A stretch of 12,482 bases of DNA from an uncultured Prevotella sp. (GCA_934183355.1 CAKPST010000057.1:1-12482); one strand, 5' to 3'; counted from the stretch's first letter, positions 1-7,029 are shown. Notes: generated by a model from the letters alone, not told the origin. A program made the numbers and translations.

Positions 1-623
1 CTACCCGTCAGGCAAAAAGTTGTCACCTTATTATTGTGTATAGCCAATAATGATTCATCCTTAGGAACAACACCATTGTATATCAGCCTAATACGATTAA
101 TGAAATATGGTCGAAATTTCTCTTCTATAACTTTTGATATGGCTATGGCGTATGTGCATTTTCTATAAGTCCAACGTTCATATCTCTTGCCAAACACAGA
201 AACAAGCCGAAAATCCTCATAGCCAAATTCCCTTAAATGCCAAATATGAGGAACACGCCTAGCCATAGAGACATAAGCTCCCATATCTATCACACTCGAA
301 TTGGAATGCACCATATCAAATCTGACATTTCTAAGTTTGAATATTAAGTAGATGTTTCGTATAATAAAAGACAGAAAGATTTTTAGCTTTTCAATAAAGG
401 ATTTGCCAACAGCCAACTTAAACTTAACCAAAGGAACCACGTAACATTCTATGCCCCTTTTACTACATTCCGAAGCAATGGACTGACCGTTGCGAGTGGC
501 TTCACGTGGACAAACAACAGTAGGAATAACATTGTGGTTAGCACGCAATTCCTCTATCAGTTGAAGCAAACTCCTGTTGGCACCATCCATAGCGCCAACA
601 TGTGTTATATATAAAACACGCAT
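1..623 (-). CDS. GT4-family glycosyltransferase, N-terminal part (cut by window edge)
   Basis: The reverse strand is open from an ATG at 623 to the window edge (207 codons) and begins MRVLYITHVGAMDGANRSLL. This is the typical start of a GT-B fold glycosyltransferase of family 4: a first beta strand, then a glycine-rich loop leading into a helix (around residues 9-22). A later stretch, VHSNSSVIDMGAYVS, followed by HIWHLREF, matches the conserved His and Arg-Glu region of the N-terminal Rossmann domain. The frame ends just as the second domain would begin (LTG). Only about half of the usual 350-400 residues is present, so donor and acceptor sugars cannot be inferred. It probably acts at the cytoplasmic face of the inner membrane, adding a sugar to a lipid-linked repeat unit. 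Its start lies 2 bases after the stop of the upstream small gene, suggesting translational coupling. Base composition is clearly AT-richer than wza, wzc and wzx. Confidence 0.85.
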   Translation of the reverse strand, partial: MRVLYITHVGAMDGANRSLLQLIEELRANHNVIPTVVCPREATRNGQSIASECSKRGIECYVVPLVKFKLAVGKSFIEKLKIFLSFIIRNIYLIFKLRNVRFDMVHSNSSVIDMGAYVSMARRVPHIWHLREFGYEDFRLVSVFGKRYERWTYRKCTYAIAISKVIEEKFRPYFINRIRLIYNGVVPKDESLLAIHNNKVTTFCLTG

Positions 624-625
624 AA

Positions 626-835
626 TTAAATAAATTTTTGTCCTAATTCTGCCTTTATATCTTCCACAATATATGTATCCGACATTATTTGATATCCATA
701 TTTTGGGTCATGTATCTGCTGTCCCACTGTAGAATTGTAGAATATCAGCATAGCACGTTTAGTCGATATTTGGAGTTCACTCGCCAACTGTATTATTATA
801 CGAGTTATTTTTCTATATAGTATATAATCTTTCAT
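626..835 (-). CDS. Small DUF3791-module protein (69 aa), function unknown
   Basis: A 69-codon frame starts at the ATG at 835 and stops 2 bases before the glycosyltransferase start. The protein has no signal peptide or membrane segment. It contains FYNSTVGQQIHDPKYGYQ and ends near SDTYIVEDIKAEL, a tail resembling the YVADDI ending of the neighbouring DUF3791 protein. From memory, proteins with this FY-S, D-x-x-x-G, S-x-x-YI pattern occur as the last gene of small DUF3791 / DUF3990 / short-protein clusters in Bacteroidetes and Firmicutes; that recollection needs a database check. No Shine-Dalgarno sequence is seen, as is normal in Bacteroidetes. The role is unknown; the tight packing suggests co-transcription with the polysaccharide genes. 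It is short, but its spacing, strand and family resemblance argue against a chance frame. Confidence 0.65.
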   Translation of the reverse strand: MKDYILYRKITRIIIQLASELQISTKRAMLIFYNSTVGQQIHDPKYGYQIMSDTYIVEDIKAELGQKFI

Positions 836-890
836 ATAATTAAGTTCTACTTAGGTTCAACTTCAAATGGCTTTAAGTATGTTTTCCTTA

Positions 891-1124
891 TTACTCATGT
901 TCATAGTTGTATAGTGTTTCTATTATATCATCAGCAACATATTCGGCACTTTGTGTATGAAGCATATCATAGTATTTGATAAGCCTGCCGTCAATGAGTC
1001 CTTGTCGCTCCAACCTATGAACAAGTTCGGTCGGAGTGATTTTCATTTTCTTTGATGCTGTTTCTATGGCTATAATGCAAAATTGCATTACATCACTTTC
1101 ATGTGTGCGCGGGCTTCCTTCCAT
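891..1124 (-). CDS. DUF3791 domain-containing small protein (77 aa)
   Basis: A 77-codon frame starts at the ATG at 1124. The region from residue 10 to 72 matches what is known of DUF3791: an N-terminal helix (DVMQFCIIAIETASKK), a middle helix (TPTELVHRLERQGLID) and the signature YYDMLHTQSAEYVADDI. There is no signal peptide or transmembrane segment, so it is a cytosolic protein. The family has no established biochemical function. Its genes often sit beside DUF3990 genes, and I recall DUF3990 being placed near ADP-ribosyltransferase-like folds, which has led me to suspect a toxin-antitoxin-like role; this is inference. Here no DUF3990 gene is present: the 55 bases to the next gene (836-890) are too short. 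It lies 54 bases downstream of wzx on the same strand and could be read from the same transcript. Confidence 0.75.
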   Translation of the reverse strand: MEGSPRTHESDVMQFCIIAIETASKKMKITPTELVHRLERQGLIDGRLIKYYDMLHTQSAEYVADDIIETLYNYEHE

Positions 1125-1178
1125 ACTTTATGTTTTATATATTGCAAATGTAGTGATTTTCAACCTAATAAACAATTA

Positions 1179-2690
1179 TTACCTGCGTATTAACACTCTT
1201 TTCAATGCTGCTCTTTCCTCACCCGTCAGTCCTATGCCATATATCAGCAATATGGTTAATATTGCAGTTACTCCGATAATGGCAAGGCTCTCTATGGCGC
1301 TCTCTACAGCTACAAACGAGTGGGCATAAAAGCCTACGGCTGCTATGATGCCTATTACCAAGGGTCGCCCATAAGCCTCGCGTGCATATCGCCAAGAGTC
1401 GAAGCCGAGCAGTCGGTGCATCAGATATAGCTGCACGCCACGCTGCAATATGTCGGCAACAAGAAACAGCAGTAATATGCTGTAGGCAGGAAATCCATTG
1501 TCGAACAAGATATAGCCAATGGGAATGCATGCTATGAAGAATACGCTGGTGTTGAGCTTAAACCATCGTATACGTCCTGTGGCATTTATCAGATTGAATA
1601 TTCCGCCACATGTGAGCGCCATTCCGCCTACAATGATATTGAGATAGGTGAGCATATAAGCCCCATCTGGCACGGTGCCGAGCCAAAGCTTTAGCACAAA
1701 GTCGAGTTCGATGAGCAGCGGAATGCACAACAACTCAAACATCAGAATATTGATGCGCCCTATCTTGTTGCAGAGATAGGTGTAACGGTCGCGGTCGCCT
1801 GCGGCATACGACTGTATAATCTGCGGAGCCGAAGCGCTGTCGAAGCTACCCGTAAACGACATGATGCTCTGATTGACTGTGCGACTTATGGCAAAAGCTC
1901 CGTTCATGGCTGTGCCAAAGAAGCTGTTGAGCAACAGGTCGCTGCCCGACGAGCGCACCATATATGCCATTGTGGCAAGCACGTTCCATCCACCAAAACT
2001 CAACACATCACGATAGCGATGCCATCCACGCACAAATCTGTACTTGATGATATGTGCCCAACTGCGATGTGCCACCCAATGATAGACCACGAATGTATTG
2101 GCTGTGGTGAGCGAGAAGATGATGCTGTATATGCGCAGTGCATAAGTGCCATGATAGAGAGTGAGCATCAGTATGCAACCAAGACGCACCAACGAATTGA
2201 CAATGTCCATGACAGCCATAAACTTGAATCGCTCGTGTGCCGAGAACAGACTCTGATAGGGTCCGTTGATGATGCCAAGACAAGCGGTGACTATGCTGAT
2301 GTGATAGACAAACACGGCATCTGGCAGCTTGCCTGGCTGCACATTGAGCCTGTTGTAGACATACCACAGACCTATGGTCTCGGCAAGCACCAGGATGATG
2401 GCGGCAAGACAGACATGTAGCAGCAGATTGATATTGAACGACGCATTGACATCGCCGTCCTTTTTGCCCATCTCTGTATTGAAAAATCGCGATGTGGCAC
2501 TCGCCAACGAATTGCTGATGAAGGTGAACATGGCAAGCACTCCACCCACTACGGCAAACAGTCCATAGTCGGACACGCCGAGTATCTCCAATGCAAGGCG
2601 CGACACATATAGTCCTATCACCATCGTGGTGATAAGACGCACATACATATATGCTGTATTTGTAGCTATGCGACGATTGGCGCTTCTCAT
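1179..2690 (-). CDS. wzx: Polysaccharide flippase, MOP/MATE superfamily (Wzx-like)
   Basis: The 503-residue protein is strongly hydrophobic, with about 12-14 predicted membrane helices and short charged loops. The N-terminus (NTAYMYVRLITTMVIGLYVSRL, then EILGVSDYGLFAVVGGV) is the classic opening of polysaccharide-synthesis flippases of the MOP superfamily: an amphipathic start, a first helix, and the LG-x-x-x-YG-L motif. Length agrees with the family (420-510 residues). Such proteins move undecaprenyl-linked repeat units from the cytoplasmic to the periplasmic leaflet. It starts 9 bases after the wzc stop and is clearly in the wza-wzc-wzx operon, which supports an exopolysaccharide or capsule role over a drug-efflux role. 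Composition matches wzc rather than the AT-rich genes that follow. The substrate glycan cannot be told from sequence. Confidence 0.88.
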   Translation of the reverse strand: MRSANRRIATNTAYMYVRLITTMVIGLYVSRLALEILGVSDYGLFAVVGGVLAMFTFISNSLASATSRFFNTEMGKKDGDVNASFNINLLLHVCLAAIILVLAETIGLWYVYNRLNVQPGKLPDAVFVYHISIVTACLGIINGPYQSLFSAHERFKFMAVMDIVNSLVRLGCILMLTLYHGTYALRIYSIIFSLTTANTFVVYHWVAHRSWAHIIKYRFVRGWHRYRDVLSFGGWNVLATMAYMVRSSGSDLLLNSFFGTAMNGAFAISRTVNQSIMSFTGSFDSASAPQIIQSYAAGDRDRYTYLCNKIGRINILMFELLCIPLLIELDFVLKLWLGTVPDGAYMLTYLNIIVGGMALTCGGIFNLINATGRIRWFKLNTSVFFIACIPIGYILFDNGFPAYSILLLFLVADILQRGVQLYLMHRLLGFDSWRYAREAYGRPLVIGIIAAVGFYAHSFVAVESAIESLAIIGVTAILTILLIYGIGLTGEERAALKRVLIRR

Positions 2691-2699
2691 TATTATTGC

Positions 2700-4859
2700 T
2701 TATTTACGTTTTATCTTTTTGCTCTTGGCGTCGTAATAGCCATACTGATAGCCATTGCGATAGCCATAACGATAGCCCTTGCAGTAGCCGTATCTTCCGG
2801 CAAGCTTGGTGCCATTGAGTATGATTCCTATGTTCTTATACTTGCCGTTGATAGAGTCGATTTCGAGGTCTTGCACCTTCTTGCGCTCAAACATTCCAGC
2901 ACGTATGACAAAGAGCGTGCGGTCGGCATTGCGCTCAATGAGTCCGGTGTCGGCAAGTGCCTCTGCTGGAGGACAGTCGATGATGATGAAGTCGTACAGT
3001 GGGCGCAATTCCTTCAGCATCAGCGACAGTCGTCTGCCCGACAACAGCTCGGTTGGGTTTGGTGGTATTGTTCCTGCTGTGATAATGTCGAGAGTCGGAT
3101 ATTTGTCGAGATGATATATCACTTCCACCAAGTTGTCCTCTTGCTCGGCAAGATAGTCGGACAGTCCCTTGTGTGATGTACTAAATACTCTCGAAGCCGA
3201 TGCATGTCGCAAGTCGCCGTCTATGAAGAGCACGCGCTTGCCACTAATGGAGAGCGACACAGCGAGATTGGTTGCCACGAACGTCTTGCCCGAACCCTCA
3301 TAGCTCGACGTGACGATGTAGACATTGCGGTCGCCGGGTCGGGCTGTCATAAACTCAAGGTCGGTGCGCAACATTCTGAACGCCTCGTTGATGGGGTCTT
3401 GCTTGCCTGACTCAACGACAAGTGTCTCGCTTCTGTCCTTGCGTCTTTTGCGCAGTAGCCATCTGAGCAACGGATTTGTGATACGTTCCCACTCCATATA
3501 CGGCACCTCGCCTATGAATGGCACTGTAGTCTTGCGCTCTACATCATACTTGTCGCGCACGGTGGTAGCCATGCTTTCGTTGACAAAGATGAAGATTGTT
3601 GGCAGCAGCAGACTGAAGAGTATGGCTGCGAACATCACCATTCGACGATTGGGGGCTACGGGAGCATCGCTGCCGTGTGGCATGTCGAGTATCTCGGTGT
3701 TCACCGACGAGTAGGTCATGCTTATCTCGTTCTCCTCCTTCTTCTGTAGGAGATACAGATATAGTCCCTCTTTCACCTTCTGCTCGCGCTCCACACTGGC
3801 AAGGTGCTTGGCTTGAGTAGGATTTGACACGATTTTGGAGTCAGCCTCGCCATAATATCCCTGCAAAGCCTGTAGCTGTATGTCGAGTGTCTTTATCTGG
3901 TTGTCGACGGTGGCAAGTATGTTGCGGCGTATCTCGTCAAGCTCTGCCTGTTGCTTTATGATGAGTGGGTTTTGCGTTGACGTTGCCGTCATGTTGTTCT
4001 TCAGCTGCAAGAGCAGAGCGTTGTATTGTGCTATCTGTGTCTCAGCCACTTGATTGTTGATGCCCGAGTTGGTGGGCAGCAGCTGCATGCGTGCCGCCTT
4101 GCTACGCAGTAGGTCGAGGATGTATGTAGCCATGGAGCGCTGACTGTTGATGCGCATTATCTCGGCATCCGACTGGCTCTGCTGTTGCAGATACATGTCG
4201 CTGACACGCGACAGGTCTGTAATCTTGTTGCGCGTCTTAAACTTAGAGATGCTGTCGTCCACCACATCGAGGTCCTTCTCCAACAAGCCCAGACGTCCGT
4301 CGATAAACTGCGACGTGCTTGCCGTTATTTTCTTCTTGTCGGCTATCAGCTTCTCGTTGTACACATTCACTATCTCCATGAGCACACGCTCGGCATGGCG
4401 CATGTCGCTGTCCGAATACTTCATGGTGATGATGGTCGACTTGTCGCTCTCTATTTCAGCCTTCAGTCGCGACTTGATGTTCTCTGCCTTGCGTAGGGTT
4501 TCGCGATCGTTATGTGTATGCATGACACGACGCGCCACCTCAGACAGTATGGCGAGCGACGTAAACTGACGCTGCACGTTCTGCACATTGACATTCTGCG
4601 CCACGAGTCCGATGTCATTGAACGAGTTGTCGGTGACGGTCTGTGTAGCGCTCTTGCCCTGTGTCTCTTGCTTGACAAGCACCGACATCTCGCGCGAATA
4701 CATCTTCGTGGCTTTCATCAGATACAACGAGGCGAATGCGACGCACACTATAAACGAAAGAAGAAACCAGTTCCAACGTGACACACACAGGTGCCACAGG
4801 TCGGGGATGGTGATAAAGTCGTCGGACGACTTGCGTGCCACATTATAATTGTTATCCAT
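2700..4859 (-). CDS. wzc: Wzc-type polysaccharide co-polymerase with tyrosine autokinase domain
   Basis: The 719-residue protein has both halves of a fused Wzc. The N-terminal Wzz-like part has a first membrane helix at about 31-48, a long periplasmic region rich in helices and likely coiled coil (about 190-390), and a second membrane helix at about 407-427. The cytoplasmic BY-kinase follows (about 485-690): Walker A SSYEGSGKT at 518-526, Walker A' VLFIDGDLR at 543-551, and Walker B IIIDCPP at 625-631. A C-terminal tyrosine cluster (nine Tyr between 690 and 709) is the autophosphorylation tail. Such proteins set polymer chain length and coordinate export through Wza by cycles of oligomerisation and phosphorylation. 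The gene starts 3 bases after the wza stop and ends 9 bases before wzx. All kinase motifs are intact. The tyrosine tail is built of short repeats, listed separately. Confidence 0.95.
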   Translation of the reverse strand: MDNNYNVARKSSDDFITIPDLWHLCVSRWNWFLLSFIVCVAFASLYLMKATKMYSREMSVLVKQETQGKSATQTVTDNSFNDIGLVAQNVNVQNVQRQFTSLAILSEVARRVMHTHNDRETLRKAENIKSRLKAEIESDKSTIITMKYSDSDMRHAERVLMEIVNVYNEKLIADKKKITASTSQFIDGRLGLLEKDLDVVDDSISKFKTRNKITDLSRVSDMYLQQQSQSDAEIMRINSQRSMATYILDLLRSKAARMQLLPTNSGINNQVAETQIAQYNALLLQLKNNMTATSTQNPLIIKQQAELDEIRRNILATVDNQIKTLDIQLQALQGYYGEADSKIVSNPTQAKHLASVEREQKVKEGLYLYLLQKKEENEISMTYSSVNTEILDMPHGSDAPVAPNRRMVMFAAILFSLLLPTIFIFVNESMATTVRDKYDVERKTTVPFIGEVPYMEWERITNPLLRWLLRKRRKDRSETLVVESGKQDPINEAFRMLRTDLEFMTARPGDRNVYIVTSSYEGSGKTFVATNLAVSLSISGKRVLFIDGDLRHASASRVFSTSHKGLSDYLAEQEDNLVEVIYHLDKYPTLDIITAGTIPPNPTELLSGRRLSLMLKELRPLYDFIIIDCPPAEALADTGLIERNADRTLFVIRAGMFERKKVQDLEIDSINGKYKNIGIILNGTKLAGRYGYCKGYRYGYRNGYQYGYYDAKSKKIKRK
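2730..2789 (-). repeat. 12-bp tandem repeat encoding the GYxx tyrosine tail of Wzc
   Basis: Within wzc, residues 691-710 are five consecutive Gly-Tyr-x-x tetrapeptides: GYCK, GYRY, GYRN, GYQY, GYYD. At DNA level this is a degenerate 12-bp repeat; on the plus strand the shared core is ATAGCC (or GTAGCC). Because the unit is a multiple of three, gain or loss of copies would keep the frame and change only the number of phosphorylatable tyrosines. Tyrosine-rich tails are normal in Wzc proteins; the regularity here is what is notable. Confidence 0.8.
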
Positions 4860-4862
4860 ACA

Positions 4863-5699
4863 TTATTTTATTATAAGTGCTGTTATAGTAGTGAGCAGCG
4901 ACGCTATCGAAATCCACACCGATGGACTGTTGAACGTGTTGCCCGTAGCATTAGCCTCGCGCTTGCGCTTGTTGTTGGGCGACACATACACGAGGTCGTT
5001 CTGTTGCAGATAGTAGGCTGGCGATGTCAACACCGACTGCATATTGGTAAGGTCGAGCGTATAAACCTGGTTGGCACCATCCACCTGACGTGTCACCAAG
5101 ACATTGCTGCGGTCGCCGTTGATAGTCAGGTCGCCAGCTGAGGCTATGGCGTCGATGATGGTGAAATGGTCCTTGGTGATGTCTATACGTCCGGCATGCG
5201 CCACCTCGCCAAGTATGTTGACTCCCATGTTGACATATTCGACGGTGACTATAGGGTCGCTGACAAGCTCGCGAGCTATGAGTCGCTGCTGTATGTACTG
5301 AGCCACCTCCTTGCGTGTCTTGCCACCTACAGATATTTTGCCCAATACGGGGAAGTTGATAGTTCCCTGCTCGTCGACGGTGTAAGCCAGCACCTGTGAG
5401 TTGCCTGCGCTTGCGCCTCCAGTGGTCTTTGCCACCACCGCTGCGCCAAGAACACGGGTGGTATTGGCAGTGGTCAGCGTAAACTGTTGTTCAAGCATAG
5501 GGTTTGAACTGTTCACCACGATGTTTATCTTGTCCTCGGGACGCAGACGCAACTGTTGCTCGTCTTGCACAGCCATGCCATTGAGCATGGTGGCATCCTG
5601 AAAGTAGGTGACATTCTTTGGTGTAGAACATGATGAGAACCATGCCGCCACAAACATCATCACCAATACTATCAGATATTTTTGTCGTAATAGTTTCAT
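4863..5699 (-). CDS. wza: Wza-type polysaccharide export lipoprotein (Poly_export/SLBB)
   Basis: The 278-residue protein begins with a lipoprotein signal peptide: positive residues, a hydrophobic stretch at 9-21 and a lipobox FSSC with the lipidated Cys at 24. A Poly_export domain follows (about 47-155; LRPEDKINIVV, later INFPVLGKISVGGKT). An SLBB domain lies at about 158-240 (VNILGEVAHAG, DAIASAGDLT, LQQNDLVYVSP). A hydrophobic C-terminal helix (258-276, WISIASLLTTITALII) takes the place of the amphipathic barrel helix of E. coli Wza. At 278 residues it is shorter than the enteric form (about 380), as is usual in Bacteroidetes. It should form the outer-membrane exit channel that docks on Wzc, whose gene starts 3 bases downstream. 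It is the first gene of the operon, next to a roughly 200-base promoter region. Confidence 0.94.
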   Translation of the reverse strand: MKLLRQKYLIVLVMMFVAAWFSSCSTPKNVTYFQDATMLNGMAVQDEQQLRLRPEDKINIVVNSSNPMLEQQFTLTTANTTRVLGAAVVAKTTGGASAGNSQVLAYTVDEQGTINFPVLGKISVGGKTRKEVAQYIQQRLIARELVSDPIVTVEYVNMGVNILGEVAHAGRIDITKDHFTIIDAIASAGDLTINGDRSNVLVTRQVDGANQVYTLDLTNMQSVLTSPAYYLQQNDLVYVSPNNKRKREANATGNTFNSPSVWISIASLLTTITALIIK

Positions 5700-5786
5700 T
5701 TATTGTTGTTTATAAAAAGAATTAAATATTTTCTATATATACAAGATGCTATATGTAGTGCATTGGGGACATTCAAATTTATCCTG

Positions 5787-5794
5787 CAAAGTTA
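5787..5794 (-). promoter_or_regulatory. Candidate -7 element for the wza operon
   Basis: Read on the minus strand, TAACTTTG matches the Bacteroidetes -7 consensus TAnnTTTG. It would place transcription start near 5780 and give a leader of about 80 bases before wza. No TTTG is found at the expected 19-20 base distance for the -33 element; that position holds TTATAAG-like sequence instead. The call rests on one good box in an AT-rich region. Confidence 0.35.
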
Positions 5795-5802
5795 ATATTT
5801 TT

Positions 5803-5834
5803 TTTGAAAAACTTATAATATTACAAACAATTTG
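5803..5834 (+). promoter_or_regulatory. Candidate -33/-7 promoter for the small protein gene at 5907
   Basis: TTTG at 5803-5806 is followed after 20 bases by ACAATTTG at 5827-5834. This resembles the Bacteroidetes promoter TTTG-N19/20-TAnnTTTG, with AC in place of TA. It would start transcription near 5840, leaving a leader of about 65 bases. It overlaps the upstream side of the divergent wza promoter region, so the two transcription units may share regulation. Confidence 0.4.
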
Positions 5835-5906
5835 TATAATTTTACAGACGATTTTAGAAAACTATAATTGAAGAATTCACTATCTAATAAAATAAAGAAT
5901 AAGACA

Positions 5907-6143
5907 ATGAAAAGTTTACTTATCAAAGACACCACCGTCGACGAGCGCATGAACATCGTCAAGGAGGCGCTTGGAGGTTTTGGCGACGGCGAATGTGAGG
6001 GCATTGACATGGACGACATGTACGACGACTACATCTTCGGACGCAAGGAATTGGCAGAGATTCACTTTGAGTTCAGCCAGCGTCATGCCGGCTCCGTAAG
6101 AGCCGAACACGACGAAAAGCCTATGGGCTGTGTGATGCACTAA
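5907..6143 (+). CDS. Conserved-looking small acidic protein (78 aa), function unknown
   Basis: I chose the ATG at 5907 (MKSLLIKDTT) rather than an in-frame TTG at 5868: the intervening residues are Asn/Lys/Ser-rich and look like translated leader. The 78-residue product is acidic and soluble, with no signal peptide. Its centre is GIDMDDMYDDYIFGRKELAEI, and it has two cysteines, Cys30 (GDGEC) and Cys75 (GCVMH) near the C-terminus. Small proteins starting with a K-x-LLIKDTT-like sequence and having this Asp/Tyr-rich centre are familiar to me from Bacteroidales, but I know no assigned function. It has its own candidate promoter, is divergent from wza and converges on the thioredoxin gene with 13 bases between stops. 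The adjacent thioredoxin and its two Cys make a redox link possible, which is speculation. Confidence 0.75.
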   Translation: MKSLLIKDTTVDERMNIVKEALGGFGDGECEGIDMDDMYDDYIFGRKELAEIHFEFSQRHAGSVRAEHDEKPMGCVMH

Positions 6144-6156
6144 GCCTCGGGAGATG

Positions 6157-6453
6157 CTACATGAATGGATCGAGCAGAGCCATCAGCTCTGCCTTGTCCA
6201 TCACGCCGCTATTGCGATAGAGCACCTCGCCACCACGAAACAACATAAGTGTCGGCACCGACTGTATGCGATATTCTGCTGCCACATCGTTATGCTGGTC
6301 GACATCCACCTTTATTATACGGAGCTTGTCGCCCACTGCCGCCTTAAGCTGTTCAAGCACAGGGTGCATCATCTTGCACGGTTGACACCAGGTGGCAAAG
6401 AAATCCACCAACACGAGCTGATTGCCCGAAATAACTTCCTTGAATGTTTCCAT
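6157..6453 (-). CDS. Thioredoxin with WCQPC active site
   Basis: The 98-residue protein is a complete, single-domain thioredoxin. LVLVDFFATWCQPCKMMHP carries the redox pair Cys23 and Cys26, and the cis-proline loop is SVPTLMLF (Pro67). The rest (IIKVDVDQH, then GGEVLYRNSGVMDKAEL) follows the thioredoxin fold to the end. There is no signal peptide, so it should act in the cytosol as a protein disulfide reductase. The active site is CQPC instead of the usual CGPC; residues between the cysteines tune redox potential in this family, so partner choice or potential may differ from TrxA. It is monocistronic as far as visible: convergent with the small protein gene and preceded by a long region without genes. 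It could also be a specialised thioredoxin rather than the main housekeeping one. Confidence 0.93.
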   Translation of the reverse strand: METFKEVISGNQLVLVDFFATWCQPCKMMHPVLEQLKAAVGDKLRIIKVDVDQHNDVAAEYRIQSVPTLMLFRGGEVLYRNSGVMDKAELMALLDPFM

Positions 6454-6526
6454 AACTTTATGTTTTTAAGATTAATAATAGTAGTATCTGATGAAGTAGA
6501 AGGAAACAAAACGCATGCCAAATAAT

Positions 6527-6562
6527 AGTATACATTACACCTTATTATATAATAGGTATACT
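6527..6562. repeat. Separated inverted repeat AGTATAC/GTATACT upstream of thioredoxin
   Basis: AGTATAC at 6527-6533 is matched by its reverse complement GTATACT at 6556-6562. Between them is a separate, perfectly palindromic AT-only 12-mer, TATTATATAATA (6543-6554), with a different centre. This lies about 75-110 bases upstream of the thioredoxin start and could be an operator or simply AT-rich noise. Confidence 0.3.
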
Positions 6563-6578
6563 GGAAAACTTTTTCAAA

Positions 6579-7029
6579 TTTCTACTGCAATCTGCAATTT
6601 TTAAGTCTCCACACTACTTAACTCGCTGAGTATCTGAAACTTAATCGTATTGCAGTAGACTATCATGAACTGCAAGCTACTGCAAGCTACTACAATATAT
6701 AAAAATCACGTTACGCCAAAAACACATTGACTTTCAAAATTGGGCTTGTTTGCATTGCTAACGAGCCTTGTTTGCATTGCTAACGAGCCTTGTTTACATC
6801 GCAAACAAGCCTTGTTTACATCGCTAACGAGCCTTGTTTACATCGCTAACGAGCCTTGTTTACATCGCAAACAAGCCTTGTTTGCAACACCTCTTTTATT
6901 TTTTGCAAAATCCGACAACTATAATTGCAGTAGGACCTCAATCTGCAAGCCAATCTGCAATCGTGCAACAGACAGACTGTCAAATCTATACAGACGAATT
7001 TTCTGGAAAATTGCAGATTGCAGTAGAAA
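6579..7029. repeat. Unrecognised repeat element bounded by 23-bp perfect inverted repeats
   Basis: The 23 bases at 6579-6601 (core CTACTGCAATCTGCAA) recur as an exact reverse complement at 7007-7029 (core TTGCAGATTGCAGTAG). The decamer ATTGCAGTAG occurs at 6649-6658, 6924-6933 and 7016-7025, and inverted at 6582-6591. The hexamer CTGCAA or its complement TTGCAG is found ten times: starts 6585, 6592, 6650, 6670, 6680, 6925, 6943, 6955, 7011 and 7018. By chance about 0.2 copies would be expected in 450 bases. The hexamers cluster in both flanks; the centre (6745-6886) is a different, 22-bp tandem repeat. There is no transposase and no clear target-site duplication. It could be a MITE-like non-autonomous element, a repetitive extragenic element, or a multi-site protein-binding region. 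Confidence 0.7.
6745..6886 (+). repeat. 22-bp tandem repeat, six full copies plus a 10-base partial copy
   Basis: Full units start at 6745, 6767, 6789, 6811, 6833 and 6855; a partial seventh starts at 6877. Every unit begins CTTGTTT. Four units (1, 2, 4, 5) end GCTAACGAGC and two (3, 6) end GCAAACAAGC. In units 3 and 6, CTTGTTT is complementary to AAACAAG in the same unit, giving a 7-bp stem with the 7-base loop ACATCGC. The near-identity of copies points to recent expansion or active homogenisation. The unit is not a multiple of three, so the array is not a coding repeat. Confidence 0.9.

Noticed and set aside
5868..5906. Upstream TTG start for the 78-residue protein
   Set aside because: The extension is low-complexity Asn/Lys/Ser, and the ATG at 5907 starts the conserved-looking part.
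6144..6156. Terminator between the convergent small protein and thioredoxin genes
   Set aside because: The 13-base gap shows no stem-loop or T-run; termination must occur inside the opposing genes or by another means.
6745..6886. Possible CRISPR array
   Set aside because: Units abut directly with no unique spacers, and no cas genes are in the window.
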